Assembly: GCA_028565635.1 (NCBI GenBank)
Contig: JAOXYB010094716.1
Span: forward strand, 1-10,300
From: Phoronis ovalis
Taxonomy: Eukaryota; Phoronida; Phoronidae
Reading direction: 5' to 3'
Length of the DNA: 10,300 bases
A program made the translations under genes and the position numbers. The notes under the pieces are model-generated. The model was not told where the DNA came from. It worked only from the letters and a program-made list of their open reading frames with translations, and made no database searches. Positions 1 through 6,361 of this stretch are shown here, piece by piece; position 1 is the stretch's first letter, and every line of letters starts with the position of its first letter.

Positions 1-1184
1 GCAGAATTTCACTTCGTTAGGGGCTTTTTTGAAAAGTCATGTTGGAACATGGGTACCCACTTTCATATTGACCGCCCGCCGGGGTTTCTTGCAGTATAGA
101 AAAAATCATCGGGAGCTACGGTAGAGTAAAATTGAAGTTATCATTTACTTAATCATGAGTATAGGAACAATACAATTACTATTCCATAATGATACCTTGT
201 GACCGGTGCCCTGAGCATGAGCAGTGGCTTATCGACTTATTTCGTGCAATAACAAAAGGTTTAGGCTTAATCAATATTGTTATCCCAGTACTTAACAATT
301 TTGGATCATTTTGGTGAACTCCTAAAATATCCGTATAACATCCCTTACGAAACTGTTTAAGTATGTTTACAGATTCGTAAGGTTTTCGGAAATCGTTAAT
401 ATTTACGGAACCTTAACTTAAAGTATATACACAACTCTCCACCAGGTGTCAGGTGCCAAATTGCACCGATTTTATAATAAAGTGTTATACATTTTTAGAA
501 ATAGTATCGTATGTTAATTTATCTTGCTGTAATTGCCGTCTTGAATATACGCTGCCACTTAAAGCTATTGTTGCCTTAACGAGAGTTACATAGCATGTCT
601 AGTTTTCAGCTTGATTTTGATAACTTGAACTATGTACAATTAAAACCTATTTGATTTGTATTTTCCAATGTATGATGTTCACATTGTTCACAATTCTGTG
701 CTTTTTCATCTTTTCAAATTTATTACTTTAAAACGCTTTGTTCGAAAATCGCCGTGATTGTTTGTTGAAAATGTCAATATTGAGTTATATCAATAGTCAA
801 GCCAAAAACTCGGAAAGGACTGGCATTCCTGCTTTCTGTTGAATTAAAAAATGAAAAATTTATCTCCGTTGGGAAAAATTTTAAATATACAAAAGCAGTT
901 TTGTAATTACATTTTTATAAAGCATCAGTTTTTCTATATATGCGGCACAAATTCCCAACTTCTCACTATTTCCTATTTTAGTTGTCTGTGTCTGAATACA
1001 CTATGGAGAGGATGCCTTTTTTGAAAGGACTGAAACATGACCCATATCAGAATTTGACGAAACGTGAAGGATATGCTCTTTGAACACATTTATTGAAGAA
1101 GTATACTAATTTTTTCCACTAAATTTCATTTTTGACAATTTTTTATCAAAAATATTTGAAATCGTTCATTTAACATTGCGTTAG
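1..1184. other. AT-rich non-coding sequence, no gene recognised
   Basis: No ORF with protein-like composition is present. Short inverted repeats are seen, such as CATGTT-GG-AACATG (38-51), GGGTACCC (51-58) and the 9-bp pair CCTTACGAA/TTCGTAAGG at 343-351 and 374-382. This is either upstream intergenic DNA or part of a long 5' intron of the receptor. Confidence 0.6.
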
Positions 1185-1286
1185 ATGGGACTTTCTACTG
1201 TAGTGTACAACCCCAGGCTGACGCAATTTAAAAAAGCAGTATATAGCGACGCCTTGCGGGAGGAGAACGAGTCCACTTTATACAAG
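1185..1286 (+). other. Weak candidate coding exon of unknown origin
   Basis: 34 codons from ATG, directly preceded by TTAG (a possible acceptor) and ended by ACAAG|GTTACT (a possible, non-consensus donor). The peptide (MGLSTVVYNPRLTQF..., ending ESTLYK) uses balanced, GC-richer codons than its surroundings and looks more protein-like than other short frames here. Against it: the donor would be phase 0, while TR exon a needs a phase-1 partner, and no homology is recognised. The frame stays open to 1397. It could be a TR A/B exon (with a further exon between), a mobile-element fragment, or chance. Confidence 0.15.
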
Positions 1287-1397
1287 GTTACTATTACCTT
1301 GTCACTCTTAGCAAAGTGTTTGCCCGCTGATAGGTCACACTGCAGACCTTCAGCAATCTCATGGCAAATGTGGAAAATACCGAGGCTGATCGAATGA

Positions 1398-2293
1398 AGA
1401 TAACTATAACATAATGTTTACTTGTATATCAATGTATGTGATGACTAAGCAACTGGTGTAAGTGATGTGTTTATAATTCAACATGTATTTTGAAGAAAAA
1501 TTTGGAAAGATTTGTTGACTTCCTGGTACGTGCTATATATATTATATATCATAGCATCAGATTTGCTTTCTACATTGGCTGAGCATGCTGTGTCCTGTTA
1601 GCAATTACAGTAGGTACAAACAAATTTTACAGTCCGCAATTAGTTAATTCTAAAATATGCTTATGTAATTTTGTAAAGACTGACAATAATTTCCCGCTAG
1701 TTTCAGTTTCGATATCGCCGGGCTGTTACTTGTTCAGTTTGTTTTGGTTTCGATCCCGCGGCCGGGGTTTCGATAATTCGGGTCTACTCGTTGAGATCTA
1801 CTGTCCTTTTCTTAAAATATGAAAAATTGGTTAATGTTCTATAAGAATAAATACTAATATAATTATCCTCAGTGATTTTATAGAATTTTGGGCACAGCCG
1901 GGCTTAAAAACTAGATCATCTCAACTATGTTCCCCTGTCAAAAACTAGTTTGCTCAATTTTTTTTTGCTAAATAGCCTGATTGCTATTTTATGTGTATTG
2001 GAAAACCGATTTATTTTTGTCAAAAACCAGAACAACTCGGTTTATTTCTTCAAAAAAACTGGATCAACTAGCTCTGCTAATTCAATCAAAAATTGACCAG
2101 CTCTGCTAATTTGATAAAAAACACCAAATCCTGTCTGCTAAACTTGTCCAAACTGGGAACATCCCTATATAGACGGAACCCTGCATGAGTACCCCCGGGC
2201 TATATAGACTAGGTTAAGGTGATAAGGAGTACTGTTCTGGTAAACTTCTTAATATATTGGAACTATAAACTTCATGTAAATTTCGAAGAGTTA
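1398..2293. other. AT-rich non-coding sequence with degenerate repeats
   Basis: Contains an AT-rich imperfect hairpin (1531-1556), a GC-richer patch with repeated TTTCGAT (about 1706-1772) and the degenerate repeat block at 1902-2145. The last 130 bp carries CTATATAGAC twice (2165-2174 and 2200-2209). No coding exon is supported. Confidence 0.6.
1902..2145 (+). repeat. Degenerate interspersed short repeats
   Basis: TGTCAAAAACTAG at 1936-1948 recurs as TGTCAAAAACCAG at 2018-2030, and AGCTCTGCTAATT occurs exactly at 2070-2082 and 2099-2111, with a looser CTGTCTGCTAAA after 2130. Related TCAAAAA...CAACT phrases lie between. It reads as a decayed tandem array or old repeat, bounded loosely by ATGTTCCC (1927-1934) and GGGAACAT (2155-2162). 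Confidence 0.5.
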
Positions 2294-2320
2294 GGGGCCG
2301 TCCATTAATTATGTCAACAA
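2294..2320 (+). repeat. Left terminal inverted repeat
   Basis: 27 bp starting GGGGCCGTCC and ending ATGTCAACAA; partner of 2806-2832. It is followed at once by a run of 11 G, one A and 6 G (2325-2342). Confidence 0.85.
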
Positions 2321-2350
2321 AATAGGGGGGGGGGGAGGGGGGTTTGAAGA

Positions 2351-2383
2351 AGTTTGACAATTGTTGACATGGGGGAGGGGGGT
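2351..2383 (+). repeat. Direct G-rich cassette, copy 1
   Basis: AGTTTGACAATTGTTGACA (2351-2369) followed by a G5-A-G6-T tract. The same 19-mer, followed by G7-A-G6-T, recurs in the same orientation at 2754-2788. Confidence 0.85.
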
Positions 2384-2395
2384 GTTCAAGATAAA

Positions 2396-2405
2396 TTGAC
2401 GTCAA
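2396..2405. promoter_or_regulatory. Consensus CRE palindrome inside the MITE-like element
   Basis: TTGACGTCAA contains the full 8-bp CREB/ATF consensus TGACGTCA at 2397-2404, about 510 bp before TR exon a. Sequence match only; it may be a by-product of two abutting TTGAC/GTCAA units that recur in this element. Confidence 0.25.
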
Positions 2406-2753
2406 CAGTGTTATTTTTACTTAAGTTTGGTACTGACTTCTTTGAAGAAAGTTCTTTGTTTTTATTGAAGATTGTAGTCGGCTTTCTTTGATGAAGGTGC
2501 ATGCGTTATTGAAGTCACCGCTAAAGGCCAGCTTTAGAGAATCTAACAAATGCCCGTTTCTTATTGCGGTGGCAACATCAAGTAACAGTTATAAAATCCA
2601 CGTGCTGTCGCTTTGAGCGCTTGCTTGCTATTCGATGTAATTTTATGTTTTGTCCCCGGACTAGACAGACTATAAATTTTAGGTGTATTAGTGTTAGTTT
2701 GTAGGGGTGGGGGTAATTTTTTTTTGACATAATTTTATTAGGGGGTCACTGAA

Positions 2754-2788
2754 AGTTTGACAATTGTTGACAAGGGGGGGAGGGGGGT
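2754..2788 (+). repeat. Direct G-rich cassette, copy 2
   Basis: Same 19-bp AGTTTGACAATTGTTGACA core as 2351-2369 and a similar G-tract. A further related piece, TTGACATAATT at 2724-2734, matches the right terminal repeat (2809-2819) and is followed by GGGGG at 2741-2745. Confidence 0.85.
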
Positions 2789-2805
2789 AAAAAATTGCCT
2801 AAAAA

Positions 2806-2832
2806 TTGTTGACATAATTAATGGACGTCCCC
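2806..2832 (-). repeat. Right terminal inverted repeat
   Basis: Reverse complement of the left repeat with one mismatch (GGGGACGTCC against GGGGCCGTCC). It ends 81 bp before the earliest candidate acceptor of TR exon a. Confidence 0.85.
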
Positions 2833-2911
2833 TTGCCTATTATTTTATTTTGTTACATTCTTCCATGAAAAACTTTTATTTTAATGTTTGTAACATTTAT
2901 TCAATATTCAA

Positions 2912-2945
2912 AGGTACTCCATATTCCACAGCAGGTACTCCATAT
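2912..2945 (+). repeat. 21-bp-period direct duplication at start of TR exon a
   Basis: AGGTACTCCATAT occurs at 2912-2924 and again at 2933-2945. Both copies are in the coding frame (GTPY...GTPY), and both carry an AG that could serve as the splice acceptor. Confidence 0.8.
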
Positions 2946-3050
2946 ATCCCAAGTTATATGGACCTAGCCAATGGTCCAGAACCATGTGTAGTATGTGGTG
3001 ATGCTGCAACAGGCTATCATTACCGATGTATGACATGTGAAGGTTGCAAG
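2914..3050 (+). CDS. TR: TR exon a: end of A/B region and first zinc finger
   Basis: Encodes [14 protein letters not shown] and then the first C4 finger. The zinc ligands are C24, C27, C41 and C44 (C-X2-C-X13-C-X2-C), followed by K45. The donor is AAG|GTAACA, phase 0, directly before the GFF of the P-box helix. Three acceptors are possible, after AG at 2913, 2931 or 2934; all are phase 1 and all keep the frame. The exon opens with a 21-bp near-tandem duplication encoding GTPYSTA then GTPYIPS. Residue 30 is Ala (GCT at 3003) in [10 protein letters not shown], where vertebrate TRs have Lys. The frame is also open upstream of the acceptor, back into the neighbouring repeat element, with an in-frame ATG at 2865, so an unspliced alternative 5' end cannot be excluded. 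Confidence 0.9.
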
Positions 3051-6000
3051 GTAACATATTTTTAGAAATAAATTCTCCTACATGTATAATAAGGAGTTTT
3101 ACATTATGACATAGTGCTTAAGTGCTTAAAGTACAAAACGCTGTTTAAGGAAAACATACGTGCATGAACAAAACAAAAATAAAAGTAACGTATGATTTTT
3201 TTAATTTCAACTTTTTATTCGCTATCTTATGTTTAAGGGATTCTTTCGACGCACCATTCAAAAAGACCTAAAGTACCATTGTAAATGGAATGGAAGCTGC
3301 ATCATTGACAAAAACACACGTAACCAGTGTCAACAATGCCGTTTCACTAAGTGCCTGGCTGTTGGCATGGCAACTGATTGTAAGTTCTTGAAAACTCTGT
3401 TATTCGAAAACTGCTACAACTGTCATTACATTTTTACCAGATCGAGTAACTTTGAATTATTATGCCAGGATGGACAATCAGCATTTTAATTTTGTATTCA
3501 TGTGGAATATAGCATTCTGAAGTTAATAACTTTTCTCAACTCTCACAAATATGATAATTATGTAAGCAGTGAAAACATAATTGGAATGAATGTGCAAGAG
3601 CGTCAAATCTTTAGCATTGTAAATAATCATACTCCAAAATCCTTTTTATTTTTCAGTGGTCCTAAATGAAAAACAACGCAAAGCAAAAAAGAAATTGATT
3701 GAAGAAAATCGTGAGAGACGGCGTGTGGAGCAGGTATCTTCTAAATTAAAGCACAATAGTTGTGTCCATGACTTCTTGACAGCAGAAGATCGAGCACTGA
3801 TTGATGATATTGTGGATGCTTACGAACGTACTTCTGTGCAGATTCCAAAAACATACACTCTGGTAAGTCAATTTAGAAAATAATCCTTTAAAAGTTTTAA
3901 ACATTGTTTCCACCGAAGTTATAGTCGTTTTACTAGACTAATGTGCAACTAGTGTATAAAAATTATAGCAGAGCTCATTTTACTAAAACAATGGAATATC
4001 TACAAGTAAAGTGGGAAGTGGTGCAATATGTTAACTCTTGACACTATGAAAACAGTTAATACACATATGTGCTGTTCCATCAAGCGCTCTGTATATTCTA
4101 TCTTATTACATAGTAAATAATTACAGAAACTGTTACGATAGTTTGACAGAAACATTATTGCACTGCGTATATATAATTACATCATGGCATATAAGCTGGT
4201 AATCTTCCTTAGAAAAATGATATGTCATTATTCTAAATATGTAATTAAACATTATGACATTTATTTAATAGCCAGGATGCACCTTTAAAAACAAGTTACA
4301 AGGGATAATGTTAATTATTCATTTCATTATGTAATTTGCATGACTACTTTGACATACTAATCATGCTATTTTGAAATTTATAGCTAAACGTTGAAAAAGT
4401 TAGTTGTTAATTTTGTTTTAGCCCGAATTTAACAAGAAGAAGGAGGGTACAGACCCAGAAGTGTGGCAACAACTAGCTGAAATCATGACACCTTCAATTG
4501 TTAAAGTTGTCGAGTTTGCTAAGCAAGTACCAGGCTTTATTAGTGTAAGTGACTATTTTTTAAGTTCAAAATAAATTAAATGTAGCAAACAAACAATTAA
4601 AATCCAGGAATATCATAACACCTTCATTATTGTGGACAACTTCTGATAAAATGCATTTATCAGTCCATCTCATTTGGAAGTCAGCCTCTACTAGAGTTGT
4701 GAAGGATGTAACATTGTCATCAAAAGCTTTTTCAGGACGCCCCTTTAAATTTACTTGTCCATTGTTTATTTGAATTTTGCATTTATTTGAATTTTTTTAA
4801 AGCTGTCCCATTTACATCTTGACACTTCATATCAGCATGTTTCAAGTTGTTCCATTTTTGCAAACTGTGTATGTTTTTAAAACATTTTTAAAAACATAGT
4901 CTTTCAAAAATTAACAATTACTTGCTTAAATAACAGCTTAAAAAATAGGCTATTTGATAGAAATTTAACACATTCAAAAACTATTTACTGAAGTTCGATC
5001 TTAATCATGACAAATTTATAATCCATGCGAATGTTTTTATAGTTAGATACAGATGACCAAATCTTGCTTCTAAAGTCTTGCTGCATGGAGATCATGTGTC
5101 TTCGTGCTGCGTGCCGATATAGCTTGGAAGAGCAGACTCTAACACTGCAAAATGGACTTAAATTAAAGAAGTCCCAAATTACGGGTGGTGGTCTAGGTCT
5201 CCTTGTTGAACCAATATTCGAATTTGCTCTTAGCCTCTCAAAGTTAAAACTGGATCATACTGAACTAGCACTGCTAGCAGCTGTGCTGTTAATGCAGTCA
5301 GGTGAGTGAATTGCTTATATTTCATAAAATGCTTTACCATTTAAATATTGGTTTTGTGCTGGCTACCTTCAAGACGATCACTATTGTAGATACATTGGGA
5401 AGAGTCTTTAAAAGTACATGAACTTTGTTGTTGCTGTATCGTTGTGGTACAGAATATTTTGTTTGGAATCTTCTCATACAGTAAACATTTATATGAACAT
5501 TGCAAGAACCTGTTTGGAACATTGCTATTAATGTAACTGTATATGAAAACATAGTGCTAAAGTTGATTTTCAGATCGTACTGGGCTTATAGAGCCAGAGG
5601 CAGTGGAAAAACTACAAGATGCCATATTGGGTGCCTACAAGCGCTACATTGCTGAATGTAGACCCCATCAACCAGTCCACTGGGCAAAAATCTTGATGAA
5701 AGTCACAGACCTACGTACCATAAGCACCCGTCATGCAGAACGTGTTTTGTGTATCAAACTTGACTGTCCAAGTGATATCCCACCACTGTTCTTAGAAATG
5801 TTTGATGAAAGTGGAGGAAGCAAGGATGGAAATACCAAAAAGGTTGGCCCGTCTAAGGAAAACCCTGTTGAGCAATCCACATCTTATGAAGACAGTGATA
5901 GTATGTTGTCTGATGATAAACCATTCTTCACAAATTCAACAGAAGGCAAAATAAGTCATGTAAGCAGTGCTAGCTCCTATAACTCGCCAAGACCAGCAGG

Positions 6001-6361
6001 TGCTGTAGTAAATCATAAACGCCCAACTCATCTATTGCCACCATTAACTAGCCTACCAAGTATTTCAGGTGGTGACACTTTAAAAACGCCACCTGTCCCT
6101 CTGACTCCATCAGTAGTGACACCATTAACACCAACAAGTCCAATGCATATTCCATTGACACCAAATCTACCTTTAGGACTAATGAGTCCTATGGGAAGCC
6201 CTACAGGCAGTCATTATCCTTTTAATCTAGGCCCCATATCATTGGCAGCATTAGCAGGTACACGGCCTGAGGTTGGGAGTCACCAAGAACGACGACGACC
6301 GTCTTTTTCACAATATGAGAACATGATGAGAAATCTCATTATTCCAAAAACATCAAATTAG
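2914..6361 (+). CDS. TR: Thyroid hormone receptor (NR1A), 5'-partial, six coding exons
   Basis: Ligand-regulated nuclear transcription factor; TRs usually bind AGGTCA-type elements as heterodimers with RXR. Joining 2914-3050, 3238-3379, 3657-3862, 4422-4544, 5043-5301 and 5574-6361 gives one open frame of about 550 residues ending in TAG. Order: A/B remnant with the TR signature YIPSY (residues 10-14); C4 zinc-finger DBD (24-92) with P-box context CEGCKGFF; C-terminal extension and hinge (93-161); ligand-binding domain (about 170-367) with [22 protein letters not shown] and MKVTDLR; AF-2 helix [10 protein letters not shown] (358-367); then a 183-residue tail (368-550). All five introns are GT-AG with phases that restore the TR reading, for example MATD-L-VL across intron 2. 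Vertebrate TRs are about 410-460 residues and end just after AF-2, so the tail is unusual. The A/B exon(s) and initiator Met are missing. Family identity is very secure; the first acceptor (2914, 2932 or 2935) is not. Confidence 0.96.
2929..2934 (+). promoter_or_regulatory. Candidate tandem splice acceptor (CAGCAG, NAGNAG type)
   Basis: CAGCAG follows CATATTCCA. Splicing after 2931 or after 2934 changes the protein by one residue and keeps phase 1. A competing AAG acceptor lies 21 bp upstream (after 2913), with a somewhat better T-rich tract before it. The one in use cannot be decided without a transcript. Confidence 0.45.
3051..3237 (+). other. TR intron 1 (187 bp, phase 0)
   Basis: GTAACA donor and TTTAAG acceptor. 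It separates the two zinc fingers at K|GFF. The acceptor's pyrimidine tract is interrupted (CTTATGTTTAAG), making it one of the weaker acceptors in the gene, but the protein reading across it is exact. Nothing else is recognised in the intron. Confidence 0.9.
3238..3379 (+). CDS. TR: TR exon b: P-box helix and second zinc finger
   Basis: Starts GFFRRTIQK, the end of the P-box and the DNA-recognition helix. The second finger has ligands C60, C66, C76 and C79 (C-X5-C-X9-C-X2-C), with D-box residues KWNGS between the first two. It continues [13 protein letters not shown]. The stretch between RTIQK and the first cysteine of finger 2 (DLKYH) is two residues shorter than in human TRs. The exon ends one base into the Leu codon (phase 1) at GATT|GTAAGT, a strong donor. 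Read-through past the donor stays open for about 110 bp but leaves receptor homology at once, so the donor is clearly the true end. Confidence 0.96.
3380..3656 (+). other. TR intron 2 (277 bp, phase 1)
   Basis: Consensus GTAAGT donor and a good pyrimidine tract ending TTTTTCAG. It splits the Leu codon in MATD-L-VL just after the DBD core. No repeat, RNA gene or other feature is recognised inside. Confidence 0.93.
3657..3862 (+). CDS. TR: TR exon c: C-terminal extension of the DBD and hinge
   Basis: The spliced Leu codon leads into [19 protein letters not shown], the TR C-terminal extension (T/A box), which in this family contacts the minor groove. The basic stretches RKAKKK and RERRR are candidate nuclear-localisation residues. 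A short hinge ([13 protein letters not shown]) follows, then [19 protein letters not shown], which corresponds to helices 1-2 of the ligand-binding domain. The exon ends phase 0 at CTG|GTAAGT. The hinge is more divergent from vertebrate TRs than the flanking domains, as expected. Confidence 0.95.
3863..4421 (+). other. TR intron 3 (559 bp, phase 0)
   Basis: GTAAGT donor and TTTTGTTTTAG acceptor. AT-rich. An exact octamer-like ATTTGCAT is present at 4334-4341, with no supporting context. No ORF, mobile-element terminus or RNA gene is recognised. Confidence 0.92.
4422..4544 (+). CDS. TR: TR exon d: ligand-binding domain, helix 3
   Basis: 41 codons. After a Lys/Glu-rich linker ([15 protein letters not shown]) comes helix 3 with [18 protein letters not shown]195 matches the helix-3 Lys of the coactivator charge clamp (TR-beta K288). 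K189 (AAA at 4503) sits where human TRs have the hormone-carboxylate-contacting Arg (TR-beta R282, TR-alpha R228). Donor AGT|GTAAGT, phase 0. The exon is too short to stand out as an isolated ORF and was found by following the TR reading between introns 3 and 4. Confidence 0.94.
4545..5042 (+). other. TR intron 4 (498 bp, phase 0)
   Basis: GTAAGT donor and TTTTTATAG acceptor. AT-rich, with poly-T and poly-A runs around 4790-4940 and a perfect 13-bp inverted repeat at 4870-4898 (listed separately). No coding content is recognised. Confidence 0.92.
4870..4898. repeat. Perfect 13-bp inverted repeat with 3-nt loop in intron 4
   Basis: Arms 4870-4882 (TATGTTTTTAAAA) and 4886-4898 (TTTTAAAAACATA) are exact reverse complements, separated by CAT. 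This could form a tight hairpin in DNA or pre-mRNA. It is entirely A/T apart from one G/C pair, so chance origin in AT-rich sequence is quite possible. Confidence 0.6.
5043..5301 (+). CDS. TR: TR exon e: ligand-binding domain, helices 4-8
   Basis: Begins [19 protein letters not shown], the nuclear-receptor LBD signature region. K213 is the second coactivator-clamp Lys (TR-beta K306). R223 and R227 in LRAACRY match the two helix-5 arginines that contact hormone carboxylate (TR-beta R316 and R320). The beta-turn TLTLQNG has Q238 (CAA at 5148) where TR-beta has Asn331 and TR-alpha has Ser277. [27 protein letters not shown] follows, then [10 protein letters not shown]. Ends phase 1 at TCAG|GTGAGT. 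Confidence 0.96.
5302..5573 (+). other. TR intron 5 (272 bp, phase 1)
   Basis: GTGAGT donor and TTGATTTTCAG acceptor; it splits the Asp codon of S-D-RTGL. The open stretch on the opposite strand here (5334-5552) resembles no known protein and lies wholly inside the intron. No other feature is recognised. Confidence 0.93.
5574..6361 (+). CDS. TR: TR exon f: end of ligand-binding domain, AF-2 and long C-terminal tail
   Basis: Completes the [22 protein letters not shown], then [25 protein letters not shown], and [15 protein letters not shown]342 (5732-5734) matches the hormone-contact His of TR-beta (His435). Helix 12 is [10 protein letters not shown] at 5780-5809, with E363 as the acidic coactivator-clamp residue. 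The frame then continues without interruption for 183 codons to TAG at 6359-6361. The tail is acidic/Ser-rich at first ([12 protein letters not shown]), then Pro/Ser/Thr-rich with three PLTP units and eight Ser/Thr-Pro sites at residues 460-497, and ends with [10 protein letters not shown] and MMRNLIIPK. Its length in AT-rich DNA and its biased composition argue that it is translated. It contains no recognised domain or LXXLL motif. Confidence 0.94.
5810..6358 (+). other. C-terminal extension (F-domain-like) of the TR
   Basis: 183 codons beyond helix 12, in the same exon. Seen: an acidic segment with CK2-like sites (SDSMLSDD, about residues 396-403), a low-complexity Ser segment ([11 protein letters not shown]), a Pro-rich centre with PLTP three times, and a basic RRRPSF (528-533). 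The segment is predicted to be disordered from composition. Some nuclear receptors (HNF4, ER, RAR) carry an F domain in this position, but vertebrate TRs essentially lack one. Function is unknown. Confidence 0.85.

Larger units (their letters stand above)
2294..2832. mobile_element. MITE-like element of about 539 bp with 27-bp terminal inverted repeats
   Basis: The left end 2294-2320 starts GGGGCCGTCCATTAATTATG; the right end 2806-2832 is its reverse complement with one mismatch (26/27). Flanks are TTA on the left and TTG on the right, so any target-site duplication is at most 2-3 bp and is not certain. No transposase frame lies inside; the small open stretches on both strands near the ends only read the repeat itself (both give VDIINGRPL from the inverted repeat). 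Internal G-runs and TTGACA cassettes are listed separately. About 2406-2700 of the interior is unique sequence with no recognised content. This is best described as a non-autonomous DNA transposon or foldback element; the superfamily was not assigned. Confidence 0.75.

Noticed and set aside
1745-1766. tRNA- or SINE-like B box (GGTTTCGATCCC)
   Set aside because: It has an extra T compared with GGTTCGATCC, no A box at the right distance upstream, and no cloverleaf can be drawn.
2200-2209. TATA-like GCTATATAGAC as a core promoter
   Set aside because: The same decamer occurs 35 bp earlier (2165-2174), suggesting a repeat rather than a promoter, and nothing else supports a transcription start here.
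2214-2405. Minus-strand 63-codon frame with poly-Pro
   Set aside because: The prolines are the reverse of the element's G-runs, and VDIINGRPL is just the terminal repeat read as codons; the same peptide appears from the other end on the + strand.
3380-3489. Read-through extension of exon b
   Set aside because: The frame stays open past 3379 but leaves TR homology exactly at a consensus GTAAGT donor, and exon c resumes the TR sequence perfectly.
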